DNA from: Algorimicrobium hallyeonense
GTDB lineage: Bacteria; Bacteroidota; Bacteroidia; Flavobacteriales; Flavobacteriaceae
Assembly: GCF_042657385.1 (NCBI RefSeq)
Contig: NZ_JBHSLA010000001.1
Location: 186,001 to 250,000, forward strand
Length of the DNA: 64,000 bases
Direction: 5' to 3'
The number at the start of each line of letters is the position of its first letter. Position 1 is the first letter of the stretch. Of this stretch, positions 26,889 through 35,843 are shown one piece after another. Below the pieces are notes generated by a model that saw only the letters and a program-made list of their open reading frames with translations, did not search any database and had not been told where the DNA came from. A program made the translations under genes and the position numbers.

Positions 26889-27341
26889 TTAGGATACTAA
26901 TTCTTCATGAACTTTTTCCGTGTTTATGGCACTTTGAATCGCATTTTTATGCTTGATTAACAAGGAGTCTATGCTTGGTGGCAAGGTTCGGTCTTTCAGA
27001 ATCTCTTTATATTCTTCTAAACTTGCTTTTTCACCACGAATAGCCTCTTCTAAAATGGCTTCCGCATCATTGGTTGTAAACGTTGATTTCAAGGACATCC
27101 AATTTCTGTGCATGGTACCTTTAAAACTTCCTGAATCTTCTGGAATTTCTCCATATTGAAGGATTTCCGTTCGAAGTTCTTTAGCAAATTGGCTACGCTC
27201 GGTAGCTCTACGCTTGAAAAACATTTTTATCTCGGGGTTATCCACGTTGTTCATGGCGTTAATGTACCCCTTTTCGGCATCATAATTTTTTACTAATAAT
27301 TCGTTTAATTTGTTTGAAATTTCTTCTGTGAACTTCATCAT
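26889..27341 (-). CDS. PA2169-type four-helix-bundle (DUF2383) protein
   Basis: A 150-aa all-helical, ferritin-like protein. Typical spacing of acidic residues and helices is visible: LNELLVKNYDAEKGYINAMN, MFFKRRATERSQFAKELR, and AILEEAIRGEKASLEEYKEIL. The motif E..RGE....Y resembles di-iron-bundle positions. Members are often stress-induced and annotated only by fold. It is monogenic, flanked by terminators. Possible metal binding is inferred from the fold alone. Confidence 0.82.
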   Translation of the reverse strand: MMKFTEEISNKLNELLVKNYDAEKGYINAMNNVDNPEIKMFFKRRATERSQFAKELRTEILQYGEIPEDSGSFKGTMHRNWMSLKSTFTTNDAEAILEEAIRGEKASLEEYKEILKDRTLPPSIDSLLIKHKNAIQSAINTEKVHEELVS

Positions 27342-27478
27342 AATATCGCTTTCATTTAAATTTCAATAGGTTTTTTAAAGATGCGTATTGTTTCACATCT
27401 ATTTTAATATAAGGAATATAAGGGCTGAAGTCAAGTATATAGCCAAAAACCTTTAAAACATTGGCTCTTTTTAACAAA

Positions 27479-27502
27479 AAACGCGACTAAATAGCCGCGT
27501 TT
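27479..27502 (-). terminator. Hairpin terminator after Ca-binding lipoprotein gene
   Basis: AAACGCG/CGCGTTT arms with a 10-nt loop, 25 nt beyond the stop at 27527, followed on the minus strand by TTGTTAAAAAG. Confidence 0.55.
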
Positions 27503-27526
27503 GTTAATTTTTTTATGAGAATCACC

Positions 27527-28639
27527 TTACATATCATCTAAATAGTCTGGAATAGTATCGCCATCTGTGTCATCATTGGTTACATCGCCATCACCGTTGG
27601 CGTCTTCATTTATGGTAAGAATCCCGTCTCCGTCATCATCGTTATCTAAATAATTTGGAATAGTATCACCATCCGTATCATCATCTCTTACATCGCCATT
27701 TCCATTAACATCCTCAAGAATGGTGTTTAAAGAATCACCATCGTCATCATTATCTAGGAAATTTGGAATCATATCACCATCGGTATCATCATCTCGCAAA
27801 TCGCCATTATCATTAACATCTTCATTCATGGTTAACAGGGAGTCGCCATCGTCATCATCATCCAAATAATTAGGAAGCGCATCACCATCTGTATTATCAT
27901 TTGTTAGATCTCCATCACCATTTTCATCCTCATTTACAGACAGAATACCATCACCATCGTCATCATTACAAATTAAGGTATCTATTTCTGCTTGTATTAA
28001 ACCGTCCGCATCTATACAGGCATTTTGCTGATTGATTAAGGCTTGCTTATAGGCATTACAATTTGCTGAATAATCATCTGAAGTGGTTGGTGTATTTACA
28101 TATAATTCTTTAGCAATTGCAGATTGTGCAATCTCATCATCACAAGACATGATACTAGTGCCAGATCCTATTGGAAGCGGCAAATCGAAAAATACCCCTT
28201 CACTAAAATTTACCGTTTTTAAGCCAGAACTGGAATAGGCATTAAAATAAAACTCACCTGACACGGTATTATTTGCTGCATCATAACGTGAAATAGTAAT
28301 TAACCCATCGGGAGGATACACACTAAAATCTGGATCCGGCTCATTATTTGTAGAATAGGCAACATCTTCTAAATCTATGAACTCGGCATGGCTTGAATTA
28401 CCAACGCCAAGCTGATAATTTCCAATAGCCAAGTCTGCAACATTTAGGGTAATGGATTCAAAATTATCACCACCAGTAATAACGAGTTTTCCGGCATTAT
28501 TAAAGCTAGCGTTGTAAAACAAGGCCTTCCAACGCTCACCATCTTTTTTACCTTGTAACGCCGGTGTATTAAATTCAATTTCATCACCACAGCTAAAAAC
28601 CGTTATAAATGCTAGGGCTAAAACAAATAATTTTTTCAT
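27527..28639 (-). CDS. Lipoprotein with C-terminal Ca-binding (thrombospondin type 3-like) repeats
   Basis: A 370-aa protein. The signal peptide ends in lipobox VFSC (Cys17). Residues about 25-150 form a beta-rich domain starting FNTPALQGKKDGERWKA, a type seen in Bacteroidota lipoproteins. The C-terminal 145 residues are four tandem 36-residue units of the pattern NDDDGDG...NED.NGDGD...DDTDGD.IPNYLD. They are rich in DxDxDG loops that bind Ca2+ in thrombospondin type 3 and EF-hand-like repeats. It is probably exposed on the outer membrane; the partner is unknown. Confidence 0.8.
   Translation of the reverse strand: MKKLFVLALAFITVFSCGDEIEFNTPALQGKKDGERWKALFYNASFNNAGKLVITGGDNFESITLNVADLAIGNYQLGVGNSSHAEFIDLEDVAYSTNNEPDPDFSVYPPDGLITISRYDAANNTVSGEFYFNAYSSSGLKTVNFSEGVFFDLPLPIGSGTSIMSCDDEIAQSAIAKELYVNTPTTSDDYSANCNAYKQALINQQNACIDADGLIQAEIDTLICNDDDGDGILSVNEDENGDGDLTNDNTDGDALPNYLDDDDDGDSLLTMNEDVNDNGDLRDDDTDGDMIPNFLDNDDDGDSLNTILEDVNGNGDVRDDDTDGDTIPNYLDNDDDGDGILTINEDANGDGDVTNDDTDGDTIPDYLDDM
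27536..27967 (-). repeat. Four tandem 108-bp coding repeats
   Basis: Units at 27860-27967, 27752-27859, 27644-27751 and 27536-27643 encode four 36-aa Asp/Gly-rich Ca-binding modules. They are similar but not identical at DNA level, so unit gain or loss by recombination is possible. Confidence 0.8.
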
Positions 28640-28671
28640 GATTTTATGTTTATTGTACTAAAATGAGAACT

Positions 28672-28679
28672 CAAAAATA
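28672..28679 (-). promoter_or_regulatory. -7 promoter box of the Ca-binding lipoprotein gene
   Basis: The minus strand reads TATTTTTG (TAnnTTTG), 32 nt before the ATG. Confidence 0.4.
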
Positions 28680-28738
28680 GAATAAAAATTATAAGAAATA
28701 GAATTTTACATAACTATTTAAATTTCAAAAAAATATAG

Positions 28739-28746
28739 TATATTTG
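28739..28746 (+). promoter_or_regulatory. -7 promoter box of rpsP
   Basis: TATATTTG, an exact TAnnTTTG match, 46 nt before the rpsP ATG. The leader holds a short hairpin GAGGT/ACCTC (28764-28778) that could be part of a regulatory leader. Confidence 0.55.
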
Positions 28747-28792
28747 CACCCTTATTAATAATCGAGGTCGCGAACCTCACTAATTAATTTTT

Positions 28793-29317
28793 ATGTCAGT
28801 TAAAATTAGATTACAAAGACACGGTAAAAAAGGAAAACCTTATTACTGGATCGTAGCAGCAGATGCACGAGCAAAAAGAGATGGTAAATACCTAGAGAAA
28901 TTAGGTTTTTATAATCCAAACACCAACCCAGCAACTATTGAATTAAACATTGATGGTGCCGTTACATGGTTACAGAATGGTGCACAACCAACTGAAACTG
29001 CTAAAGGTATTTTATCTTACAAAGGTGCTATGTTGAAAAATCACCTTGCAGGTGGTGTTAGAAAAGGCGCTTTAACAGAAGAGCAAGCTGAAGCTAAATT
29101 TACGGCTTGGTTAGAAGAAAAAGCTAGTAAGGTAGAAGCTAAATCGCAAGGTTTAACTGCTGCTCAAGCTGAAGCAAAAGCAAAAGCATTAGAGGCTGAA
29201 AAAGCAACTAATGAAGCGCGTATTGCTGCCAACACACCAGTAGTAGAACAGGTTGCTGAAGAAGCAACTGAAGATGCGCCTGTTGCTGAAGCAGATGCTT
29301 CAAAAGAAGAAGAATAA
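28793..29317 (+). CDS. rpsP: 30S ribosomal protein S16 with long C-terminal extension
   Basis: The first 80 residues are typical bS16: VKIRLQRHGKKGKPYYWIVAADARAKRDGKYLEKLGFYNP, then the GAQPTETAKGIL block. The remaining about 94 residues are an Ala/Glu/Lys-rich low-complexity tail ending in acidic residues. Bacterial S16 is usually 75-90 aa; Bacteroidota S16 often has such tails. It binds 16S rRNA in the 30S body. It is followed by an intrinsic terminator and then rimM, a common bacterial gene order. Confidence 0.95.
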   Translation: MSVKIRLQRHGKKGKPYYWIVAADARAKRDGKYLEKLGFYNPNTNPATIELNIDGAVTWLQNGAQPTETAKGILSYKGAMLKNHLAGGVRKGALTEEQAEAKFTAWLEEKASKVEAKSQGLTAAQAEAKAKALEAEKATNEARIAANTPVVEQVAEEATEDAPVAEADASKEEE

Positions 29318-29341
29318 AAAACAAAATTTTTTATACTTTTG

Positions 29342-29370
29342 AACCCAGACTTTATAAGTCTGGGTTTTTT
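29342..29370 (+). terminator. Intrinsic terminator after rpsP
   Basis: AACCCAGACTT/AAGTCTGGGTT, an 11-bp stem with a 3-nt loop followed by TTTT, 24 nt after the rpsP stop. It may attenuate read-through into rimM. Confidence 0.85.
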
Positions 29371-29445
29371 ATTACATCCATTTTATTAGAGTTTTGTGAG
29401 ACTACCTCCCGACAACCATCGGAATCCAAGGGCAACACCATAAAT

Positions 29446-29973
29446 ATGAAAAAAGAAGATTGTTTTTATTTAGGAAAAATAGTATCGAAATATAGTTTTA
29501 AAGGTGAACTACTTATAAAATTAGATACGGATGAACCTGATTTATATGAAAATCTAGACGCGATGTTTGTGGATTTACGTAATAATTTGGTGCCCTTTTT
29601 TATTGAATCTTCCCAACTCCATAAATCTGATTTACTGCGCGTGCGTTTTGAGGATGTGGACTCAGAAGCCGATGCCGACTCCCTCATAAAATGCGATATT
29701 TATTTACCATTAGATCTATTACCAAAATTAGAAGGCGATAAATTTTACTACCATGAAATCATTGGATTTCAAGTAAGAGATGTAAATTTTGGAACCGTTG
29801 GAATTGTAACATCTGTAAATGACACAACTGCACAAGCACTTTTTGAAATTGATAAAGATGGTACTGAAATTTTAATTCCTATGAATGATGCTTTTATTGT
29901 AAAGGTAGATAAAGCTAATAAAGAAATTATATTAGATACGCCAGAAGGTTTAATTGATTTGTATTTAGATTAA
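29446..29973 (+). CDS. rimM: Ribosome maturation factor RimM
   Basis: A 175-aa protein. The N-terminal RimM domain begins FYLGKIVSKYSFKGELLIKLDTDEP. The linker to the C-terminal PRC-barrel-like domain has KFYYHEIIGFQVRD, followed by IPMNDAFIVKVD near the end. RimM binds the S19-containing head of the 30S subunit and helps 16S rRNA processing. It lies downstream of rpsP. Its stop overlaps the convergent histidine kinase stop by 4 nt. Confidence 0.92.
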   Translation: MKKEDCFYLGKIVSKYSFKGELLIKLDTDEPDLYENLDAMFVDLRNNLVPFFIESSQLHKSDLLRVRFEDVDSEADADSLIKCDIYLPLDLLPKLEGDKFYYHEIIGFQVRDVNFGTVGIVTSVNDTTAQALFEIDKDGTEILIPMNDAFIVKVDKANKEIILDTPEGLIDLYLD

Positions 29974-31178
29974 ATATCCAATCGTTCTAAATTAAAGCTA
30001 AAAATACAACCACCATCTTTTGGCGATGTTACTTTTATATTGCCACCTAAACCCTCAACAAGCTTCTTTACAGTAGCCAAACCAATCCCGGTACCTTTAT
30101 TTTTGTATTTATCCACACCATAAACTGAAAATAAATCGAAAACAGCTATTTCCTCGCCTAATGGAATACCAGGTCCGTTATCTTTAACCTCAAACATATA
30201 ATCCGTGTCATTTTTTGAAAAAGAAACATCTATCCGTGTCTGCTGCTTATCATTATACTTAACAGCATTGGAAATTAAATTTATTAATATTTGTGATAAA
30301 GCAGATTTATTTACAGTAATATCCCCAATATTTTTCGTGTAATTAAATACAATCTCTTCAGTATCTATTTGACAAAGGTTTTTTATATGCTTCATAAACG
30401 CCTCAAAATTTAATTGTTCTGAACCACTCCTTCCTAATTCAGAATAACTATAAAACATTAATAAACCATCAATATAATCTCTTAATGAGCTTGAAGAATC
30501 CTTTAGCAACTGCAAATACTCAAGAGATTCCGGAGAGGCGTACTTTTCAAAATCGGACTCCACCAAATCGATTAAAGAGGTCATATTTGCCAAGGGCGAC
30601 TTTAAATCATGACTAACAACATTAGCAAATTTCTTAAGGTTTTCATTCCGTAACAGCAACTCTTCCTTCAGTTTTTCTAATTTTAAATTCACTAACTGCT
30701 GTTCAAACAAACGCATGACCTGACTAGCCAAAACCTTTAAGGTCATTATTTGTTTTTCATTTAGTGTTTTAGGCTCTGTATCAAAAACACAAAGGGTTCC
30801 TAATCTATAACCTTCTTGATTGACTAAAGGAACACCCGCATAAAAAACGGCATTTTGATTTATAACTAAAGTATTATCTTTAAACCGAATATCCTTGCGC
30901 GCATCTTCTATGATTGTAATTGGATGGTCAGAAATAATTGCATGACCACAAAATGAAATATCTCTAGGCGATTCCGTAAGTGGAAAGCCATGAGCAGATT
31001 TGAAAAAATTTCGATCGTTATCTAATAGTGTAATTAAAGAAATAGGTGCATCCGTTATAAACGATGCTAAAGCTGTAATTTCATCATAACTTGCTTCAGG
31101 TAGCGTATCTAATAAATTATACTGCTCTACAGCACGTTGTCTTTGCTTTTCATTATCTGGGAAAGTTGGGGCTATCAT
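29970..31178 (-). CDS. GAF-domain sensor histidine kinase
   Basis: A 402-aa soluble kinase. The GAF domain (about 25-160) has the motif family FPLTESPRDISFCGHAI, NAVFYAGVPLVNQEGYRLGTLCV. HisKA has the phospho-acceptor in VSHDLKSPLANMTSL (His near 191). HATPase_c follows with KDNGPGIP and GTGIGLATVKKLVE. It has no membrane segment and no adjacent response regulator, so it is an orphan. It probably senses a small ligand or redox state through GAF. It is convergent with rimM, with 4 nt of overlap. Confidence 0.87.
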   Translation of the reverse strand: MIAPTFPDNEKQRQRAVEQYNLLDTLPEASYDEITALASFITDAPISLITLLDNDRNFFKSAHGFPLTESPRDISFCGHAIISDHPITIIEDARKDIRFKDNTLVINQNAVFYAGVPLVNQEGYRLGTLCVFDTEPKTLNEKQIMTLKVLASQVMRLFEQQLVNLKLEKLKEELLLRNENLKKFANVVSHDLKSPLANMTSLIDLVESDFEKYASPESLEYLQLLKDSSSSLRDYIDGLLMFYSYSELGRSGSEQLNFEAFMKHIKNLCQIDTEEIVFNYTKNIGDITVNKSALSQILINLISNAVKYNDKQQTRIDVSFSKNDTDYMFEVKDNGPGIPLGEEIAVFDLFSVYGVDKYKNKGTGIGLATVKKLVEGLGGNIKVTSPKDGGCIFSFNLERLDI

Positions 31179-31272
31179 AAGTAAATATATTCAAGGGTAA
31201 ATTTACAGCATTAAAATCTGCTTATTTTCCCAATTAAGAATATTTTAGCAAATGAAACTATAATTCATTCTT

Positions 31273-31983
31273 ATGTCCAATTTTAAATTTAAAGAGTTCA
31301 CCATAAACCAAGACCGTTGCGCCATGAAAATCGGTACGGATGCGGTGTTACTGGGCGCTTGGACTTCTATTAAACACCATCCGTTCTCTATTCTAGATAT
31401 TGGAGCAGGAACAGGTGTGTTAGCATTAATGCTAGCGCAAAGGAGTGCCGCAGAAGTTATAGATGCACTTGAAATTGATGATAACGCTTATGAGCAATGT
31501 GTAGATAATTTTGAACACTCTGTATGGGCAGACAGACTCTTTTGTTACCACGCTTCTCTAGAGGAATTTGTTGAAGAAATTGACGATCAATATGACCTCA
31601 TCATTTCTAATCCGCCTTTCTATTCCGAAGATTTTAAAACAGATAACCATCAGCGTGATACAGCCAGATTTCAAGATGCCATGCCATTTAATCATCTTTT
31701 AGCTAGTGTTGCCAAGTTACTTTCAGCAGCAGGTGTGTTTTCTGTTATTATTCCTTTTCAAGAGGAAGCTAGTTTTATTAGTTTGGCGGCAACTTTTCAA
31801 TTATTTCCAAACCGGTTAACACGGGTTCAAGGAAATCCCGACGCCGAAATTAAACGCAGTTTAATTAGTTTTACACGGACAGAAGTACCGATAGAAAAAA
31901 CCAATATTATCATTGAAACCGGAAGACATCAGTACACAGATGCTTATGTAACACTTACTAAAGATTTTTATCTGAAAATGTAA
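31273..31983 (+). CDS. trmN6: tRNA1(Val) adenine-37 N6-methyltransferase-like protein
   Basis: A 236-aa Rossmann-fold methyltransferase. The SAM motif is LDIGAGTGVLALMLAQ (near 43-58), the acidic ALEIDDNAYEQC loop follows, and the N6-adenine catalytic motif is SNPPFY (near 116). The N terminus FKFKEFTINQDRCAMKIGTDAVLLGAW is characteristic of the YfiC/TrmN6 group, which modifies A37 of tRNA1(Val). It is divergent from the GAF kinase. The substrate is assigned by family only. Confidence 0.85.
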   Translation: MSNFKFKEFTINQDRCAMKIGTDAVLLGAWTSIKHHPFSILDIGAGTGVLALMLAQRSAAEVIDALEIDDNAYEQCVDNFEHSVWADRLFCYHASLEEFVEEIDDQYDLIISNPPFYSEDFKTDNHQRDTARFQDAMPFNHLLASVAKLLSAAGVFSVIIPFQEEASFISLAATFQLFPNRLTRVQGNPDAEIKRSLISFTRTEVPIEKTNIIIETGRHQYTDAYVTLTKDFYLKM

Positions 31984-32058
31984 ATTTTGGATATTTTGCC
32001 ATGTTTGCCAATTTTTACCGTAGTTTTATGGAGTTAAACACTATAATTCCTTCCAATT

Positions 32059-33090
32059 TTGAGCACACCTAAAATAGAAATTTCAGCATTAAATCAAATA
32101 AAGACACTTTTACTATTTGGTGGCACTTTGACCTTGTTGTATTTTGGACAAAGTCTAATTATGCCCTTATTAGTGGCTGCTATCATTGCTATTTTACTTG
32201 ATATTCCAGTAAAAAAATTTAAAAGCTGGGGGTTACCAAATTGGTTGGCTATAACGATAGCCATTTTACTAATGCTTGCCGTATTTTCATTACTCTTTTG
32301 GCTTATAAGCTCTCAAATAAATAATATGGCTGAAGATTGGCCAACTATGAAGGAAAAAGCCACAGAAAAACTGAATGTTTTCTCACAATGGACCAATGAG
32401 CAATTAAATTGGAATTATAAAGATTATATAGATAACAATAAAAAATTGGTTCAAAAAGCTGAAGGCTTGGCTAGTGCATTCCTATCATCCTTAATGAGTT
32501 TACTCTCCCAATCTCTTATAATTTTTGTTTATATCATTCTGTTTCTAATGCAAAAGAAGCAATTTATAAGGTTTTTCAAAAAGCTATCTTCTAATGATAA
32601 AGCTATGAGTTCCCTTTTAGTGAATTCAGCAAAAATCACAAAAAACTATTTTGTTGGAAAGGGTAAAATTATGTTATTCCTTTTCGGCATCTACTATATT
32701 GGGTTTCTAATAGGATCTGTTCCTTACGCTTTATTTTTAGCGCTTTTTGCCGCATTATTTTCCATTGTACCTTATGTTGGAAATGTAATTGGTGGTGGTG
32801 TTGCGGTTATTCTTTCCTATTTATATGCAGGATCCACACCAGCACTTATAGTTATTGGTGTGGTTTCAGCAGCGCAATTAATTGAAAATTACGTGCTGAC
32901 ACCTTGGGTTATAGGAGACGAAATTAATTTAAATCCTTTTATAACCATATTTGGAATTATTTTATTCTCAACCCTTTGGGGTGTTGTTGGTGCCGTAATT
33001 TCTTTGCCTTTAATTGCTGTATTGAAAGTTGTTTTTGACCACACCAAAGGCATGGAGCCCTATGCCTATTTATTGAAGAAAGAAAAATGA
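32059..33090 (+). CDS. AI-2E family transporter
   Basis: A 343-aa membrane protein with eight predicted helices. The pattern is that of the PerM/YdiK/TqsA family: GQSLIMPLLVAAIIAILLDIPVKK, a cytosolic stretch near 95-145, FSIVPYVGNVIGGG near 240, LTPWVIGDEINLNPF and LWGVVGAVISLPLIAVLKV. Members are described as AI-2 exporters or Na+/Li+ antiporters; the substrate here is unknown. I accept the TTG start at 32059 because the N terminus then matches family length. Confidence 0.86.
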   Translation: MSTPKIEISALNQIKTLLLFGGTLTLLYFGQSLIMPLLVAAIIAILLDIPVKKFKSWGLPNWLAITIAILLMLAVFSLLFWLISSQINNMAEDWPTMKEKATEKLNVFSQWTNEQLNWNYKDYIDNNKKLVQKAEGLASAFLSSLMSLLSQSLIIFVYIILFLMQKKQFIRFFKKLSSNDKAMSSLLVNSAKITKNYFVGKGKIMLFLFGIYYIGFLIGSVPYALFLALFAALFSIVPYVGNVIGGGVAVILSYLYAGSTPALIVIGVVSAAQLIENYVLTPWVIGDEINLNPFITIFGIILFSTLWGVVGAVISLPLIAVLKVVFDHTKGMEPYAYLLKKEK

Positions 33091-33166
33091 TTTTTTCTAG
33101 TTTTATATTGCATTGGAATAGGAGATAAATACACCCATTTTTAACGCTGAAAAAAAGATTATTAAA

Positions 33167-33197
33167 TTGTTGACTGAAAACGTTTTCATTATCTTTG
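33167..33197 (+). promoter_or_regulatory. Complete promoter of acyl-CoA dehydrogenase gene
   Basis: TTGTTG (33167-33172) is followed 17 nt later by TATCTTTG (33190-33197), the two-box Bacteroidota promoter TTTG-N17-23-TAnnTTTG. It overlaps the alternative upstream start at 33195, so the ATG at 33225 is the likely start. Confidence 0.7.
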
Positions 33198-33224
33198 CTA
33201 GACATTTATAACAAAACAATTAAT

Positions 33225-34403
33225 ATGAAGCCAGATTTATTTGAAGCTCCTGATTATTATAACTTGGATGAGCTTTTAACAGAAGAACATAAATTAGTAC
33301 GTGATGCTGCTAGAGAATGGGTGAAGCGCGATGTATCTCCAATTATTGAAGAAGCTGCACAAAATGCAGAATTTCCTAAATCTATTATTGGAGGACTAGC
33401 AGAGATTGGTGCTTTTGGCCCGTATATTCCAGAAGAATATGGTGGCGCAGGATTGGATCAAATATCTTATGGCTTAATCATGCAGGAAATTGAACGTGGT
33501 GATTCTGGGGTTAGAAGTACAGCTTCGGTTCAATCGTCTTTAGTTATGTACCCAATTTGGAAATATGGTAATGAGGCACAACGCAACAAATATTTACCAA
33601 AATTAGCATCTGGTGAATGGATTGGTTCTTTTGGATTAACGGAACCTGATCATGGATCTAATCCTGGCGGCATGACAACAAACTTTAAGGATATGGGTGA
33701 CCACTATCTTTTAAATGGTGCAAAAATGTGGATTTCCAACGCACCATTTTGTCAAATAGCTGTGGTTTGGGCTAAAAATGAAGAAGGCCGTATTCACGGA
33801 TTAATTGTAGAACGCGGTATGGAAGGTTTTACAACACCTGAAACCCATAATAAATGGTCGCTTCGTGCCTCTGCAACTGGTGAACTTATTTTTGATAATG
33901 TAAAAATTCCTAAAGAGAACCTTTTACCAAACAAATCTGGATTAGGTGCTCCACTTGGCTGTCTAGACTCTGCACGTTTTGGTATTGCTTGGGGAGCTAT
34001 TGGAGCAGCTATGGATTGTTATGATACCGCTTTACGTTACAGTAAAGAACGTATTCAATTTGGCAAACCCATTGGACAATTTCAATTGCAACAAAAAAAA
34101 TTAGCAGAAATGATTACCGAAATCACCAAAGCACAATTATTAGCTTGGAGACTTGGTGTTATGCGTGAAAACGGAACCGCAACATCTGCACAAATATCTA
34201 TGGCAAAACGTAATAATGTGGAGATGGCCATTAATATTGCACGTGAAGCACGCCAAATGTTAGGAGGCATGGGAATTACGGGTGAATATTCTATTATGCG
34301 CCATTCCATGAACCTTGAAAGTGTTATTACTTATGAAGGCACGCATGACATTCATTTACTCATTACAGGAATGGATGTTACAGGATTAAATGCTTTTAAA
34401 TAA
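33225..34403 (+). CDS. Acyl-CoA dehydrogenase, glutaryl-CoA dehydrogenase-like
   Basis: A 392-aa flavoenzyme. Blocks that match glutaryl-CoA dehydrogenase are RSTASVQSSLVMYPI, GSFGLTEPDHGSNPGGM, KMWISNAPF, SARFGIAWG, ERIQFGKPIGQFQLQQ and QMLGGMGITGEY. The ending NLESVITYEGTHDIH includes the catalytic Glu. GCDH oxidises and decarboxylates glutaryl-CoA to crotonyl-CoA in lysine and tryptophan degradation. The start is set at the ATG 33225, which follows a strong promoter; the upstream frame extension lies inside it. A terminator follows at 34461. Confidence 0.88.
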   Translation: MKPDLFEAPDYYNLDELLTEEHKLVRDAAREWVKRDVSPIIEEAAQNAEFPKSIIGGLAEIGAFGPYIPEEYGGAGLDQISYGLIMQEIERGDSGVRSTASVQSSLVMYPIWKYGNEAQRNKYLPKLASGEWIGSFGLTEPDHGSNPGGMTTNFKDMGDHYLLNGAKMWISNAPFCQIAVVWAKNEEGRIHGLIVERGMEGFTTPETHNKWSLRASATGELIFDNVKIPKENLLPNKSGLGAPLGCLDSARFGIAWGAIGAAMDCYDTALRYSKERIQFGKPIGQFQLQQKKLAEMITEITKAQLLAWRLGVMRENGTATSAQISMAKRNNVEMAINIAREARQMLGGMGITGEYSIMRHSMNLESVITYEGTHDIHLLITGMDVTGLNAFK

Positions 34404-34460
34404 TTTAATATTGCGCTGCCTGAATGTTAATCGGGCGTGATTAATATTTAAAATTTCAAG

Positions 34461-34492
34461 AAAATGCTTCTCATAGTTGGGAAGCATTTTTT
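34461..34492 (+). terminator. Intrinsic terminator after acyl-CoA dehydrogenase
   Basis: AAAATGCTTC/GAAGCATTTT with a 10-nt loop and a T-tract. It covers the alternative upstream start of the next gene, supporting the ATG at 34518. Confidence 0.75.
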
Positions 34493-34517
34493 ATGCATTT
34501 TTGTTTACATTTACATT

Positions 34518-35417
34518 ATGATATCCAGCAAAAAACGTTTAGATAGAGCTTTACATGAGGCAAAAATCATCAAGTTTGATAATCGTTCTAAATTTGTACT
34601 ATTTAGTGATTGTCACAGAGGCGACAATAGTTTTGCCGACGATTTCGCCAACAATCAAAACGCCTATTTCCATGCCTTAAAACACTATTATGCTGAAGGG
34701 TTCACATATATTGAACTAGGTGATGGTGATGAACTTTGGGAACACAGAACCTTCAAAACCATTTTTGAAGCGCATAAGCATGTATATTTATTGCTCAAGG
34801 AATTCTACAAAAACAACCGATTGCATCTACTATATGGAAATCATGACATGGTTTACAAAGACCCTAATTATGTTAAAAAGCATTTATCCACTTATTTTGA
34901 ACCCATAACCGGAAAGGCGGAACCTTTATTTCCTGATATTCAAATTAATGAAGCTATTGTTTTAAAGCATGAAGAAACGCAGCAAGAACTTTTTTTAACC
35001 CACGGCCATCAAGCTGATTGGTGGAATTATACGTTTTGGAAATGGAGCCGATTTTTGGTTCGTGTTCTATGGAAACCCTTAAATGTGATGGGAATATCAA
35101 ACCCCACAAGTCCTGCAAAAAACCGTTTGGAATTGATGCGAATTGAACGACTTATAAAAAACTGGATTACACAAAATAACAATCTGATTACCATTGTTGG
35201 GCATACCCACAGACCTCGATTTCCAGAACCAAAGGACATTGCTTTTTTTAATGATGGTTCTTGTGTTTTCCCTAGAAGTATTACTGGTATTGAAATTGAA
35301 AATGGCGAAATAGCGCTAATAAAATGGCAAATTGCAACAACTGATGATGGCACATTACGAGTTGTACGTGTGCTACTAGAAGGACCACGAAAATTAACAG
35401 ATTACCAAGCTAAATAG
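34518..35417 (+). CDS. Metallophosphoesterase
   Basis: A 299-aa calcineurin-like phosphoesterase. The five metal-binding motifs are in order: FSDCHRGD (near 29), ELGDGDELWE (near 70), YGNHDMVY (near 100), THGHQADWW (near 160) and VGHTHRPR (near 222). The fold is close to LpxH-like UDP-2,3-diacylglucosamine hydrolases and related phosphodiesterases, but the substrate cannot be fixed. I chose the ATG at 34518 because the upstream frame overlaps a terminator. The stop overlaps the convergent DUF1508 gene by 8 nt. Confidence 0.82.
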   Translation: MISSKKRLDRALHEAKIIKFDNRSKFVLFSDCHRGDNSFADDFANNQNAYFHALKHYYAEGFTYIELGDGDELWEHRTFKTIFEAHKHVYLLLKEFYKNNRLHLLYGNHDMVYKDPNYVKKHLSTYFEPITGKAEPLFPDIQINEAIVLKHEETQQELFLTHGHQADWWNYTFWKWSRFLVRVLWKPLNVMGISNPTSPAKNRLELMRIERLIKNWITQNNNLITIVGHTHRPRFPEPKDIAFFNDGSCVFPRSITGIEIENGEIALIKWQIATTDDGTLRVVRVLLEGPRKLTDYQAK

Positions 35418-35751
35418 TATAGGTTAACTTATCAATAGGAGCATGAACTGCCGATTGCTTAATGGCTTCAATTTTACGCTCCATTAATGATTTATTTAAA
35501 AACAACTCACTAATGCCAATTGTTTCGTCCGTTTTAATTTTTCTAAATTTAAAATAGGGACTGCCATATTTCGATTTTAAACGGGAAAATGCACGATCAT
35601 TTTTCGAATTATGTTTAACAGTTTGAATTTTCTTAATGCAATTTGCTTTAGAAGAAAAGCCTGCACTTATAAAAACGATATGTTTGGAATCTGATTTTAA
35701 TAAAAAGTGGTAAAGTCCTTTCTTATCTACAAATATTTTAAATAATGCCAT
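35410..35751 (-). CDS. DUF1508 (YegP-like) domain protein
   Basis: A 113-aa protein. The first 50 residues fit the YegP/DUF1508 unit: FKIFVDKKGLYHFLLKSDSKHIVFISAGFSSKANCIKKIQTVKHNS, with the typical beta-beta-beta-alpha pattern and the S/GFSSK.N motif. YegP-like proteins usually carry two such units; only one is clear here, and the C-terminal half is unrecognised. Function unknown. It is convergent with the phosphoesterase (8-nt overlap). Confidence 0.65.
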   Translation of the reverse strand: MALFKIFVDKKGLYHFLLKSDSKHIVFISAGFSSKANCIKKIQTVKHNSKNDRAFSRLKSKYGSPYFKFRKIKTDETIGISELFLNKSLMERKIEAIKQSAVHAPIDKLTYTI

Positions 35752-35843
35752 AAATGACTTTTAAAGGATTAGTATTTCGGAAATATAGAATACAAAAAAT
35801 GTCAATAAGGCACAAACAATGATACAGAAAATTGGTGTTAAAT

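Noticed and set aside
27536..27967. CRISPR array suggested by the regular repeats
   Set aside because: The 108-bp repeats are coding and give in-frame 36-aa Ca-binding modules; no spacer-repeat structure exists.
33195..33224. Ten-codon N-terminal extension of the acyl-CoA dehydrogenase
   Set aside because: It overlaps the -7 promoter box, so it would lie upstream of the transcript.
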